64,000 nucleotides of DNA, taken from NCBI GenBank assembly GCA_006226375.1, contig SBHC01000039.1:58301-122300 (forward strand), read 5' to 3'. The DNA is from Deltaproteobacteria bacterium (GTDB lineage: Bacteria > Myxococcota_C > UBA6777). Position 1 is the first letter of the stretch. The number at the start of each line of letters is the position of its first letter. Positions 57,296 to 64,000 of this stretch are shown in pieces. Below the pieces are notes generated by a model that was not told the DNA's origin, searched no databases, and worked only from the letters and a program-made list of their open reading frames with translations. The translations under genes and the position numbers were made by a program.

Positions 57296-58798
57296 ATGCA
57301 GCGATTGTTCCTGTGGTGCGGCTGTGTTCTGGCCCTTGCTGTGACAAACTCCGGTTGTTTTTTGGTGAAGATGATCAAGGACCGCAGCTATTCGCGGCGG
57401 GATCGATTTGCCAAAGTGATGGTGTCAGGCCCCAAGGGTCTGTCCAAGGTTCAGAAACAAGCTCTGGTTGGAAAGCCTGATGCTGGAAACTCTTCGGAGA
57501 CGTTGGCGCTTCCATTGGAGCCCAAGAGCGTTCTCATCGCAGAGATAGACTTCCCCAAGTACAACGGATACTGCGAGTCGCTGTCGATCTACATCCCTGA
57601 AAAGTGGGCGCATGAGGGCAACTATCGCTTGTCTGTTAGCGGTAGCCCCAAAGGGCCATGGAATCCTGTGGCAGTTGGATCCAAATCCCAGGCCTTTGAT
57701 ATCGACGGGACTCCCATGGCTGTCGCACGGTTTGTGCGGGTTGAGGTGCTAAAAACCTCTCGAACCAAGCTCTGGCTTGATGCTCTCCGGATCCGGGTGC
57801 ACACCAAAACATGGAAGCCTCCCATGTTCATTAAGCTCAAACCTGCCAACGCGAGGGAAAAGAAGCGCCAGGAGAAGCAGTTCTTGCAGTTGTGGCAGCA
57901 AGGCAAACAAGACTTTGAGCAGAAGCGCTTTGGGGAAGCGCGGGCCAACCTGCGGGGTGCCCTTGTGTATCGCTCCAACCACGCTCCGGTGCTGTTCTTG
58001 TTGGGCGCCACATACTATGCGATGGAACGGTGGTACCAGGCCATTCGTCACTACAAGCGAGGGTTCAAAGTTGGGCATGGACGTCGCGAACACTACGAAG
58101 AGGTCGCCGACAGTTTCCTTTCCTTAAAGGCCCCAGAGCTGGCTCGACCGTATGTGAATCGCTGCATCGCCGAAGATCCCTTGTACCCTACCTGTTACTA
58201 CAAACGTCTGCACCTCGCATCCTTGACGAAGAACCGTTTGGCGTTGGCGTTTTACAGAGAGGTGTACAAGATTGTGAAGAGCCGCGCCAACATCACACAG
58301 CGCGGACTTACGTTGCAGCAGTTTTTGCAAAAGTTCTTTGGTGGGGAAGCCCCCTTGATCGCGAAGTATCCAACGTATTTTACGTGCCTTCAGCATCTCG
58401 CCTGGGTTGACTTCTTGTTGCGTCTCTTTCCCCAGGAGACCAAGGCTATCGTTCTGTTCTCCCAGTCGGGGCTGGAGTCTCGCTTGGAGGCTTTGCGCAC
58501 CGCTCCGAAAAAGCGGGAAGGTCAGTTTTATTGGGCGACCTTCTTGCATCGTACCCAACAGACAAAACGCAGTCTTCGCGTCCTTCGTAAACTGGAGGCA
58601 CAAGAAACACGGCCTTTGTGGCTGCGTCGAGCGTTTCTTCTTCACGGTAAAATCTGGGAAGGGTTGGGCAAAGGCAAGAAAGCGCAAGCTGTGTACCGAC
58701 GGGCGCTCCAACGCTTAAAGTCTTCGCCGCACAGCCGCCCTTTCTTCCTCAAAACGACCGGGAAGCAGCTCTCTTCGGTGTTGTCGGATTCCAAGTGA
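57296..58798 (+). CDS. TPR lipoprotein with a galactose-binding-like domain
   Basis: 500 aa from ATG 57296, giving a lipoprotein signal (LFLWCGCVLALAVTNSGC); the frame is open to 57263. Residues about 60-180 look like an F5/8-type beta-sandwich (IAEIDFPKYNGYCESLSIYIPEKW, VARFVRVEVLKTSRTKLWLDALRIRV). Residues about 205-330 form TPR-type helices (KRFGEARANLRGALVYRSNHAPVLFLLGATYYAMERWYQAIRHY), and more repeats follow to the C-terminus. It is probably an outer-membrane assembly or scaffold protein; function unknown. Confidence 0.82.
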   Translation: MQRLFLWCGCVLALAVTNSGCFLVKMIKDRSYSRRDRFAKVMVSGPKGLSKVQKQALVGKPDAGNSSETLALPLEPKSVLIAEIDFPKYNGYCESLSIYIPEKWAHEGNYRLSVSGSPKGPWNPVAVGSKSQAFDIDGTPMAVARFVRVEVLKTSRTKLWLDALRIRVHTKTWKPPMFIKLKPANAREKKRQEKQFLQLWQQGKQDFEQKRFGEARANLRGALVYRSNHAPVLFLLGATYYAMERWYQAIRHYKRGFKVGHGRREHYEEVADSFLSLKAPELARPYVNRCIAEDPLYPTCYYKRLHLASLTKNRLALAFYREVYKIVKSRANITQRGLTLQQFLQKFFGGEAPLIAKYPTYFTCLQHLAWVDFLLRLFPQETKAIVLFSQSGLESRLEALRTAPKKREGQFYWATFLHRTQQTKRSLRVLRKLEAQETRPLWLRRAFLLHGKIWEGLGKGKKAQAVYRRALQRLKSSPHSRPFFLKTTGKQLSSVLSDSK

Positions 58799-58887
58799 TT
58801 TCGGTATCTTTGTGCTTGACGGCTGTCGGGGAAATCATTACAAACAAAGGAGTTCCCTTGTTTTAATGACAAGCCAACGAGTATATC

Positions 58888-60657
58888 ATGACACCATCTT
58901 CTTCTGCATCATCCTGGACCCCCTTCGTTGTTCGGTGGTTCGCTTGGACCCTTTGCTGTGCTGTCTTTGTTGGCATGTCTGGCTGCGGGGCTTCTCCGGA
59001 GGCCATGGAAGAGTGCGGCCTTGTGCCCTCTTCAGAAGAAGGTCCTGCCGACTCTCCCCTTCGTGGTTTGGGCGTCACTCGTTCTGCCATGGCCTGTGGT
59101 CCTGGCACAGCCCAAGAACCACCGCCTCGCACATTCTCCAAGTCGATTGAAGGGTATGCCTCGTATGTAGGCCAAAGCAAGTGTGATCCTTCTGCGAAGC
59201 CCGGCGTCTCTGCCTTCAAAGACCTGATCCTTAAGACGTATCCTTGCACAGGGAACTACGGGATTGTGAGAGCTTGTAGCTCAGGTGGACAAAGCGAGCA
59301 CAAAGAAGGCCGCGCCTGGGACTGGAAGCTCAACTATCCCCACCCCGCAGCGGACGCCGTGATCAAATGGCTGTTGGCCACAGATTCAAAGGGCAACAAA
59401 CATGCACTGGCCCGTCGTGTGGGGCTGATGTATATGATCTGGAACCGTAAGATCTGGAAGTCGTACCAGGCTTCCAAAGGGTGGCAAGCGTACACTGGAA
59501 GCAGCCCACATACCGATCACATTCACTTTAGCTTCAGTTGGGACGGGGCGAACAAGAAAACCAGTTACTGGTCCGGTGACACCGCGCCTGCTGCAAAACT
59601 GGACGCCAAATTTGCAGGGCAGGGCTCCAAAGGAACCTATGCTGGCTCCAGCGGTGCTTATTTCTCCGTCTGTCCTGGCCAATCGTTTTCGCTCACCTTT
59701 GCGTTCCAAAACACGGGCAACGTGGAGTGGAAAGACATTAATCAAACCACCCACGGAAACGCCGTTCGCCTGGGCTTTCAAAAGGGCGAACAGCTCGGAA
59801 ATCCCACCCGTGTGAGCATCAACAGCGCCAGCTCGAAGGTGGTCAAGCCTGGACAGTCGGTTACCTTCACCTTGAAGAGCAAGGCGCCGACAAAAGGTGG
59901 TGTGTATCGGACCGAATGGCAGTTGGTGAGCGAGCTGGTCGCCTGGTTTGGCCCTAACGTATGGCAAACCTTGAATGTTACAAGCAAGCCGCCTGGGGCT
60001 GGGAAGTCGTGTGACTCTGGGAAGGGTGGACCTTGCAAGGCTGGCACGATGCAATGCAGCGGCGGCTCCCTGAAGTGTGTGCCGAACGTCGCCCCTACTG
60101 CAGAAGTTTGTGACGGCAAGGACAACGACTGTGATGGTACTACAGACGAAGGAAACCCCGGCGGTGGCAAAGCCTGTACGACAGACAAACTTGGTGTATG
60201 CAAAGCTGGTGTGATGACATGCGTCAAAGGCAAGTTGTCTTGTCAAGCCAAAGAATCACCAGGCATTGAGATCTGTGACGGCAAAGACAACGACTGCGAC
60301 GGTCAAACCGACGAAGGAGGCGCCTGCCCCAACAACCAGGAACCAACAACGCCTCCTGTGGAACCTGCAGCCGGAGCTGAACCTACGGCTGCGGCGGAGT
60401 CTTTCCCAACGGATGCTGGAGATCTTCCTGAGCCTTCCAACGGCTCTGGCCCCGAGATGACCGTTCTTGATGGTCACGTTGGAAACCCTTCAAAAGGCGG
60501 CGTATTGGTCCTTGACGCAGGAAGTTCGTTTGCACCCAGACCCGGAGCAGGTGGTTGCAGTTGCAACGCGACGGTCTCCTCGACGCCCTCCAACGGGTGG
60601 TTGTTCTTCGTGCTGGTGTTTGCCCTTCTTGGAATCTTCCGTCAGCGGAGTTCCTAA
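58888..60657 (+). CDS. MYXO-CTERM surface protein with M15-like, NBR1-Ig and MopE-like regions
   Basis: 589 aa. Lipoprotein-type signal (LCCAVFVGMSGC). A globular part (about 85-230) has EHKEGRAWDW and SSPHTDHIHFSF, a His/Asp pattern like M15-type D-Ala-D-Ala or extensin-like hydrolases. An NBR1-type Ig-like domain follows (about 270-365, FQNTGNVEWKD... YRTEWQLVS). Then come two MopE-like Cys repeats with CDGKDNDCDG (near 408 and 468), a Pro/Glu-rich linker, and a C-terminal GGCSC followed by a hydrophobic helix and RQRSS, the MYXO-CTERM sorting signal. The protein should be processed by a myxosortase and placed on the outer surface. Having both a lipobox and a MYXO-CTERM tag is unusual. The start codon's ribosome site is weak. 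Confidence 0.85.
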   Translation: MTPSSSASSWTPFVVRWFAWTLCCAVFVGMSGCGASPEAMEECGLVPSSEEGPADSPLRGLGVTRSAMACGPGTAQEPPPRTFSKSIEGYASYVGQSKCDPSAKPGVSAFKDLILKTYPCTGNYGIVRACSSGGQSEHKEGRAWDWKLNYPHPAADAVIKWLLATDSKGNKHALARRVGLMYMIWNRKIWKSYQASKGWQAYTGSSPHTDHIHFSFSWDGANKKTSYWSGDTAPAAKLDAKFAGQGSKGTYAGSSGAYFSVCPGQSFSLTFAFQNTGNVEWKDINQTTHGNAVRLGFQKGEQLGNPTRVSINSASSKVVKPGQSVTFTLKSKAPTKGGVYRTEWQLVSELVAWFGPNVWQTLNVTSKPPGAGKSCDSGKGGPCKAGTMQCSGGSLKCVPNVAPTAEVCDGKDNDCDGTTDEGNPGGGKACTTDKLGVCKAGVMTCVKGKLSCQAKESPGIEICDGKDNDCDGQTDEGGACPNNQEPTTPPVEPAAGAEPTAAAESFPTDAGDLPEPSNGSGPEMTVLDGHVGNPSKGGVLVLDAGSSFAPRPGAGGCSCNATVSSTPSNGWLFFVLVFALLGIFRQRSS

Positions 60658-61114
60658 GCCCCCTGAAATTCCCTCTTCTGTTCCCCTTTGTCTTCCCCTA
60701 AACGAAGAAAGAGGCTCTTCCCATGATCCTCTTCCTGTTGGCCTGCCCCATCTTGCAACGTTTAGAACTTCTGCGTGCGTGACTGAACTCCAGTGGGGAG
60801 TTGCTTGTTCTTGCCATTGGTCTTGGTTCCCTCTGTTACATACATCATCATGTTGCTCCTTCTTCCGTACACGCAAACTTTCATTCTGCACATTCTGTGC
60901 GTTGTCTGTCCTTCTTCTAAGCAAGGTGTGAACCATGTACTTGAAGAAGATTGAAAGTCTATATGTAACAGAGTCTTGGTTCTTTTGTGGCTGTCTTGGA
61001 TTCCGGATATGTCTCTCCAATGAGAGAGATTCTCTCCGATCGGAGAGGAGGATTTTCCGATCGGAAAGGAGCAAACATTTAATTGAACGATCGTAGAATG
61101 GAGGGAGCGGTTGG
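60658..61114. other. Convergent intergenic region with CGATCG palindromes
   Basis: About 457 bp. The left part is AT/pyrimidine-rich without a supported gene. The right part holds three closely spaced palindromes (separate entry). I looked for a tmRNA next to smpB and found none. Confidence 0.5.
61012..61067. repeat. Three tandem palindromes, two with a CCGATCGG core
   Basis: TCTCTC-CAAT-GAGAGA (61012-61027), CTCTCCGATCGGAGAG (61032-61047) and TTTCCGATCGGAAA (61054-61067). The second and third share an extended repeat (ATT..CCGATCGG..AGGAG), so they are both direct and inverted repeats. They lie in the convergent gap downstream of smpB. They could form RNA hairpins or a multi-site protein-binding region. 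Confidence 0.7.
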
Positions 61115-61594
61115 TTATTCGAGGTCGCGTTTCATGGCGCGATCGATTTGACGTTTGGCGTCGCGTTTGGCGATGTCTTGGCGTTGGTCGTGTTGCTTCT
61201 TCCCTTTGCAAACACCGACTTCGACTTTGACCCAGGCTCCTTTGAAGTAGAACTTCAGGGGAATCAGGGTGTAGCCTTGTTGTTGAATGATGCGGGAGAG
61301 TCGATCGATCTCGCGTTTGCGGACCAGGAGTTTTCTTGGTCGATCGGGGTTGTGGTTGAACCGGTTGCCCTGCAAGTATTCTTCGATATGACAGTGGACA
61401 AGCCAAAGTTCGCCGTCTTCTACGGTTACATAGGCATCTTTGAAGCTCATCTGGGCGGCGCGCAGAGATTTGACTTCGGTGCCTTGCAACACAATGCCGG
61501 CCTCAAATTTCTCTTCGACATGGTAGTCGTGGTAGGCGCGGCGGTTGGTGGCGATGGTTTGATCGCCGGTTTGTTGTTTCTTTTTCTTACCCAT
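61115..61594 (-). CDS. smpB: SsrA (tmRNA)-binding protein SmpB
   Basis: 159 aa, normal length. Motifs: NRRAYHDYHVEEKFEAGIVLQGTEVKSLRAAQ at the N-terminus, HCHIEEYLQGN, RKLLVRKREIDRL and a basic C-terminal tail (KKQHDQRQDIAKRDAKRQIDRAMKRDL) that enters the ribosomal decoding site. It acts with tmRNA in trans-translation. It follows panC by 5 bp, so it is cotranscribed with panC and the CADD-like gene. The tmRNA gene itself is not in the adjacent sequence. Confidence 0.97.
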   Translation of the reverse strand: MGKKKKQQTGDQTIATNRRAYHDYHVEEKFEAGIVLQGTEVKSLRAAQMSFKDAYVTVEDGELWLVHCHIEEYLQGNRFNHNPDRPRKLLVRKREIDRLSRIIQQQGYTLIPLKFYFKGAWVKVEVGVCKGKKQHDQRQDIAKRDAKRQIDRAMKRDLE

Positions 61595-61599
61595 GGGTT

Positions 61600-62472
61600 T
61601 TAGTCCAGTTCACAGGGTCCAGCGAGGGGAGCGTTATCGATGAGTCGGGTTGAGCCGACTCGTACAGCGAGGAACATTCGATCGCTGGCTTGTGCTTCTT
61701 CCGTGATGGTTTCCAGCGTTGTGGAGTTTCGTAATTCAATGTATTGCGGTTGTGCAAGCGATTCTTCAGCGATCACGTATTTGGCGGCTTGCAACAGCTC
61801 GTCGGCAGAGTGAGTTCCTGAAGAAAACGCCTGACGTACTGTTCGCAACGCTCGGCTCAAGCAGGCTGCGGCCTGTCGCTGCTCTGGATTGAGGTAGGCA
61901 TTGCGCGACGACATGGCAAGGCCGTCTGACTCTCGTACAATGGCACCTCCAACAATCTCTATCCCAAACAAAAGATCTTGGGTCATCTGTCGTATGATCT
62001 GAAGCTGTTGGTAGTCTTTCTTTCCAAACACCGCAACGTCCGGGCGGACAGCGTTGAACAATTTGGTGACGACGGTGGCGACGCCTTCAAAGTGAACAGG
62101 TCGATCTTCGCCGCAAAGCGGCCGAGATAAGTTCTTCACATTGACGAAGGTTTGCGCGTTGTCGGGGTACATGATGGCGTCGTCCGGGTAGAACAGCGCG
62201 TGAGCCCCGGCTTGTTCGATCTTGGCTTGATCGCCTTCGAGGTCGCGTGGGTACTGAGCGAGGTCTTCGTTGGGCCCAAACTGTGTGGGGTTCACGTAGA
62301 CACTGACGATCACGCGGTCAGAGTGTTCCAAGGCCAGATGAATGAGCGAGAGGTGCCCGTCATGCAAGTAACCCATCGTAGGAACAAAGCCTATCTTGAG
62401 GGATTGTTGTTTCCAGGCCTTAACCTGTTGACGCAACGCGTCGAGGGTTGCAAGAACCATCAGGGATGACAT
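61600..62472 (-). CDS. panC: Pantothenate synthetase (pantoate-beta-alanine ligase)
   Basis: 290 aa. Joins pantoate and beta-alanine with ATP. Signatures: FVPTMGYLHDGHLSLI (HIGH-like HDGH), VNPTQFGPNEDLAQYPRDLEGD, VFGKKDYQQLQIIRQM and the KMSKS-like AMSSRNAYL. Complete length. GAGG lies five bases before ATG 62472. It is downstream of the CADD-like gene by 69 bp and directly before smpB. No panB or panD in the window. Confidence 0.97.
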   Translation of the reverse strand: MSSLMVLATLDALRQQVKAWKQQSLKIGFVPTMGYLHDGHLSLIHLALEHSDRVIVSVYVNPTQFGPNEDLAQYPRDLEGDQAKIEQAGAHALFYPDDAIMYPDNAQTFVNVKNLSRPLCGEDRPVHFEGVATVVTKLFNAVRPDVAVFGKKDYQQLQIIRQMTQDLLFGIEIVGGAIVRESDGLAMSSRNAYLNPEQRQAAACLSRALRTVRQAFSSGTHSADELLQAAKYVIAEESLAQPQYIELRNSTTLETITEEAQASDRMFLAVRVGSTRLIDNAPLAGPCELD

Positions 62473-62541
62473 GAGTACCTCAGTGAAATGAAGAAACTTG
62501 GAGGAGTGGAAGGAAGAAAGGGTGGGGAGCCGGGGGAAGTT

Positions 62542-63219
62542 TTAGCAGGTCAGTCCAGCTTGGCGGCTGACACCGTCGAGCAACAACCAGTGCGCGTCAA
62601 GAGCTTCTTGCGCTGCGTTGAAGATCTCTTCGGGGGATGCGCCTTGATCGAGGCAGTGGGCGAGAGCTTCGCGGGCTTCTTCGCGGTGCTCGATGTCAGC
62701 TGTCTCGTGGACGGTGAAGTACGACAAGGTCTGGGGCGAGTGGACTTGGTAGAACTCACGAAGACCTTGAATCTTCTGGGTGCAGATCTCGGGTTGCTGG
62801 CTTTCGTAAGCGTACAGCGCGGCGAGAGCAGAGACGGAGCTTTCGCTGCAGACCTTGCGGAACATGTTGATGCCTTGCTCCACTTCGGGAACTGGGATTG
62901 CATCAAGGACTTCCTGTCGGTCCATACCCATGCCCTGTGCAAAGTACAGCCAGTACTCAGGGTGTGGGGTGGGATCGCCCAATTCTTCCTGGAGGTTTTC
63001 TTCCATGATGTGACGAACTTTTTCGTCCTTGGTCTTTTCCAGGCCAAGTTCGATATAGCCGGGGAAGGCTTCCACATGGGGGTAGTAGACCCATGAGTAC
63101 ACAGCCAGATCTTCTCGGGTGAGTTGACCTGCTGACCAGGCTTGGTAGAAGGGATGTTGCAGCACGGAGTGTGTGCGAATCAATTGATCAAGTTGTTGCA
63201 GCACTTCGTTTGTATTCAT
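62542..63219 (-). CDS. CADD-like diiron oxygenase, predicted p-aminobenzoate synthase
   Basis: 225 aa from ATG 63219 (AAGGAGG upstream, 12 bases away; the frame continues to 63288 without support). The fold is the TenA/heme-oxygenase-like helical bundle. The chlamydial CADD residues line up with at most a one-residue shift: metal ligands Glu79, His86, Glu139, His171, Asp175, His178 (CADD E81, H88, E142, H174, D178, H181), the self-sacrificed Tyr25 (Y27), Tyr41, and the amino-donor Lys149 (K152). In Chlamydia this enzyme makes p-aminobenzoate from its own Tyr side chain, replacing PabABC. This protein is therefore predicted to supply folate synthesis in one or few turnovers. Being next to panC fits cofactor biosynthesis. 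The residue numbers for CADD are from memory. Confidence 0.87.
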   Translation of the reverse strand: MNTNEVLQQLDQLIRTHSVLQHPFYQAWSAGQLTREDLAVYSWVYYPHVEAFPGYIELGLEKTKDEKVRHIMEENLQEELGDPTPHPEYWLYFAQGMGMDRQEVLDAIPVPEVEQGINMFRKVCSESSVSALAALYAYESQQPEICTQKIQGLREFYQVHSPQTLSYFTVHETADIEHREEAREALAHCLDQGASPEEIFNAAQEALDAHWLLLDGVSRQAGLTC

Positions 63220-63416
63220 ACTGAGACAGAGCCTCCTTGGAAACAACACGGCACATCGGCCAACAATGGGCGAATACATTTCACGCAATATATAGCAATC
63301 GTTCGAGCTTGTCCAGTGTGAAAGAACACAGGGAGTTGAAGAGAAGGACAGGTTCGATGTATTAAGGTGAGCCTGGATGATCCCTCCCTTCCCAAGCCCA
63401 CAAAGAATGGATTGGA

Positions 63417-64000
63417 ATGAACTCGAACGCGTACGGAAAAGTCTACCAGCGCCGGATCGATTGGCCCATCGGGTTTTTGCTCGCCGGTGGCTATCTGGCT
63501 GTCTTGCTTGCTACAGCCAACGTCGGGGTGTGCCGCGACGAGACCTACTACTTCCACGCCGGTCGTAGTTACATCACCTGGGTGGAAATGTTTGCTCGCG
63601 AACTTCGCACGGGGAAGCCCATGCGGAGCTTGCAGCGCGACGTTATCCAAAAACATTGGGGCTACAACTGGGAGCACCCACCCCTCGCCAAATTAATGAT
63701 TGGTGGGTCTTGGTGGTTCTTTACACGGAGCTGGAATCCTACGCTTCGTAAGTTGCAGGTGAAGGCGAAGGGGCCACGCGGTCGACCTGGGCCGCTGGCA
63801 ACGTTATGGAATCGGCTGCTTCAGAGCATGCAGGTGTCGTCAGTGACAGCCTTTCGGTTCGCCGGGATGTTCTGGGGTAGCTTAATGATCCTCATCGTCT
63901 ACTTCTGGGGCGTCCGGGTGTGGAATCGGCGCGTGGGGCTGTTTGCAGCCTTTGCCATGATGCTGATCCCCCGGTTCTTCTTTCATGCCCACCTTGCGGC
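63417..64000 (+). CDS. Membrane glycosyltransferase, GT39/ArnT-like (3' truncated by window)
   Basis: At least 194 codons from ATG 63417, open to the right edge. The sequence starts MNSNAYGKVYQRRIDWPIG, a membrane helix (FLLAGGYLAVLLATANVGV), then CRDETYYFHAGRSYITW with the acidic motif of dolichyl/undecaprenyl-phosphate-dependent enzymes (DE at about residues 41-42). Then NWEHPPLAKLMIGGSW, the conserved EHPPL segment of GT39/ArnT-type proteins, and further helices (FAGMFWGSLMILIVYFWGVRVW). These enzymes transfer sugars from a lipid carrier to proteins, lipid A or glycans outside the membrane. Acceptor unknown. It is divergent from the CADD-like gene. Confidence 0.85.
   Translation, partial: MNSNAYGKVYQRRIDWPIGFLLAGGYLAVLLATANVGVCRDETYYFHAGRSYITWVEMFARELRTGKPMRSLQRDVIQKHWGYNWEHPPLAKLMIGGSWWFFTRSWNPTLRKLQVKAKGPRGRPGPLATLWNRLLQSMQVSSVTAFRFAGMFWGSLMILIVYFWGVRVWNRRVGLFAAFAMMLIPRFFFHAHLA

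Noticed and set aside
60658..61114. tmRNA (ssrA) gene beside smpB
   Set aside because: No tRNA-like ends or tag-peptide frame were seen.

Overview
The window looks like a chromosomal segment from a Myxococcota-type (former Deltaproteobacteria) bacterium of moderate G+C. The grounds are a MYXO-CTERM-type C-terminal sorting tag on the protein at 58888-60657, MopE-like CDGKDNDCDG repeats in the same protein, many lipoproteins including a Cys-rich one, a Ser/Thr kinase, choice-of-anchor-D (ASH) repeats, a PilA-like prepilin and an ECF sigma/RskA-type anti-sigma pair. This is inferred from gene families, not from a 16S match. I see no rRNA, CRISPR array, insertion sequence, prophage or plasmid gene.

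Region 1 (1-10.4 kb). An EAL-domain protein on the plus strand converges on a tightly spaced eleven-gene minus-strand operon. In transcription order it encodes: a hypothetical protein, a [2Fe-2S] ferredoxin, a V4R protein, a small protein with three aromatic FQAVNW-like motifs, a phycobilisome-family (phycobiliprotein-like globin) protein that keeps the chromophore Cys-x-Arg-Asp motif, a second V4R protein, a ParA-type ATPase, a Ser/Thr kinase, a disordered protein, a biliverdin-forming heme oxygenase and a further hypothetical protein. Its content, and part of its order (V4R - small protein - phycobilin-like - V4R, plus ferredoxin and kinase), recall the cyanobacterial slr0144-slr0152 (Pap) operon and the recently described bactobilin-associated globin clusters. 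It sits in an organism with no photosynthesis gene in view. This is the most interesting system in the window.

Region 2 (10.8-37.7 kb) is mainly cell envelope: a secreted unknown, an M14 zinc carboxypeptidase, a very large FHA/penicillin-binding transpeptidase with a poly-arginine tail, a serine beta-lactamase-like lipoprotein with a small membrane partner, a TPR plus periplasmic-binding-fold lipoprotein, thiD, an ASH-repeat/vWA lipoprotein, a TonB-dependent receptor with a thioredoxin-like lipoprotein, SppA, a CPBP intramembrane protease and a Cys-rich lipoprotein.

Region 3 (37.8-52.7 kb) is the core translation/transcription block, all on the minus strand: tRNA-Thr(UGU)-Tyr-Gly-Thr(GGU)-tuf, tRNA-Trp-secE-nusG-rplK-rplA-rplJ-rplL-rpoB-rpoC. 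It has strong intergenic hairpins between rplL and rpoB, between rpoB and rpoC, and after rpoC. rpoC appears to start with TTG.

Region 4 (52.9-64 kb) holds a TrmH/RlmB-type methyltransferase, the sigma/anti-sigma pair, a very basic exported protein, a prepilin, a TPR lipoprotein, the MYXO-CTERM protein, and a minus-strand cluster of a CADD-like p-aminobenzoate synthase, panC and smpB. A membrane glycosyltransferase (GT39/ArnT-like) runs off the right edge.

Many start codons were moved from the longest possible frame to an internal ATG/GTG/TTG because a good Shine-Dalgarno, a signal peptide or a 4-nt overlap supports it. Each such entry says so.
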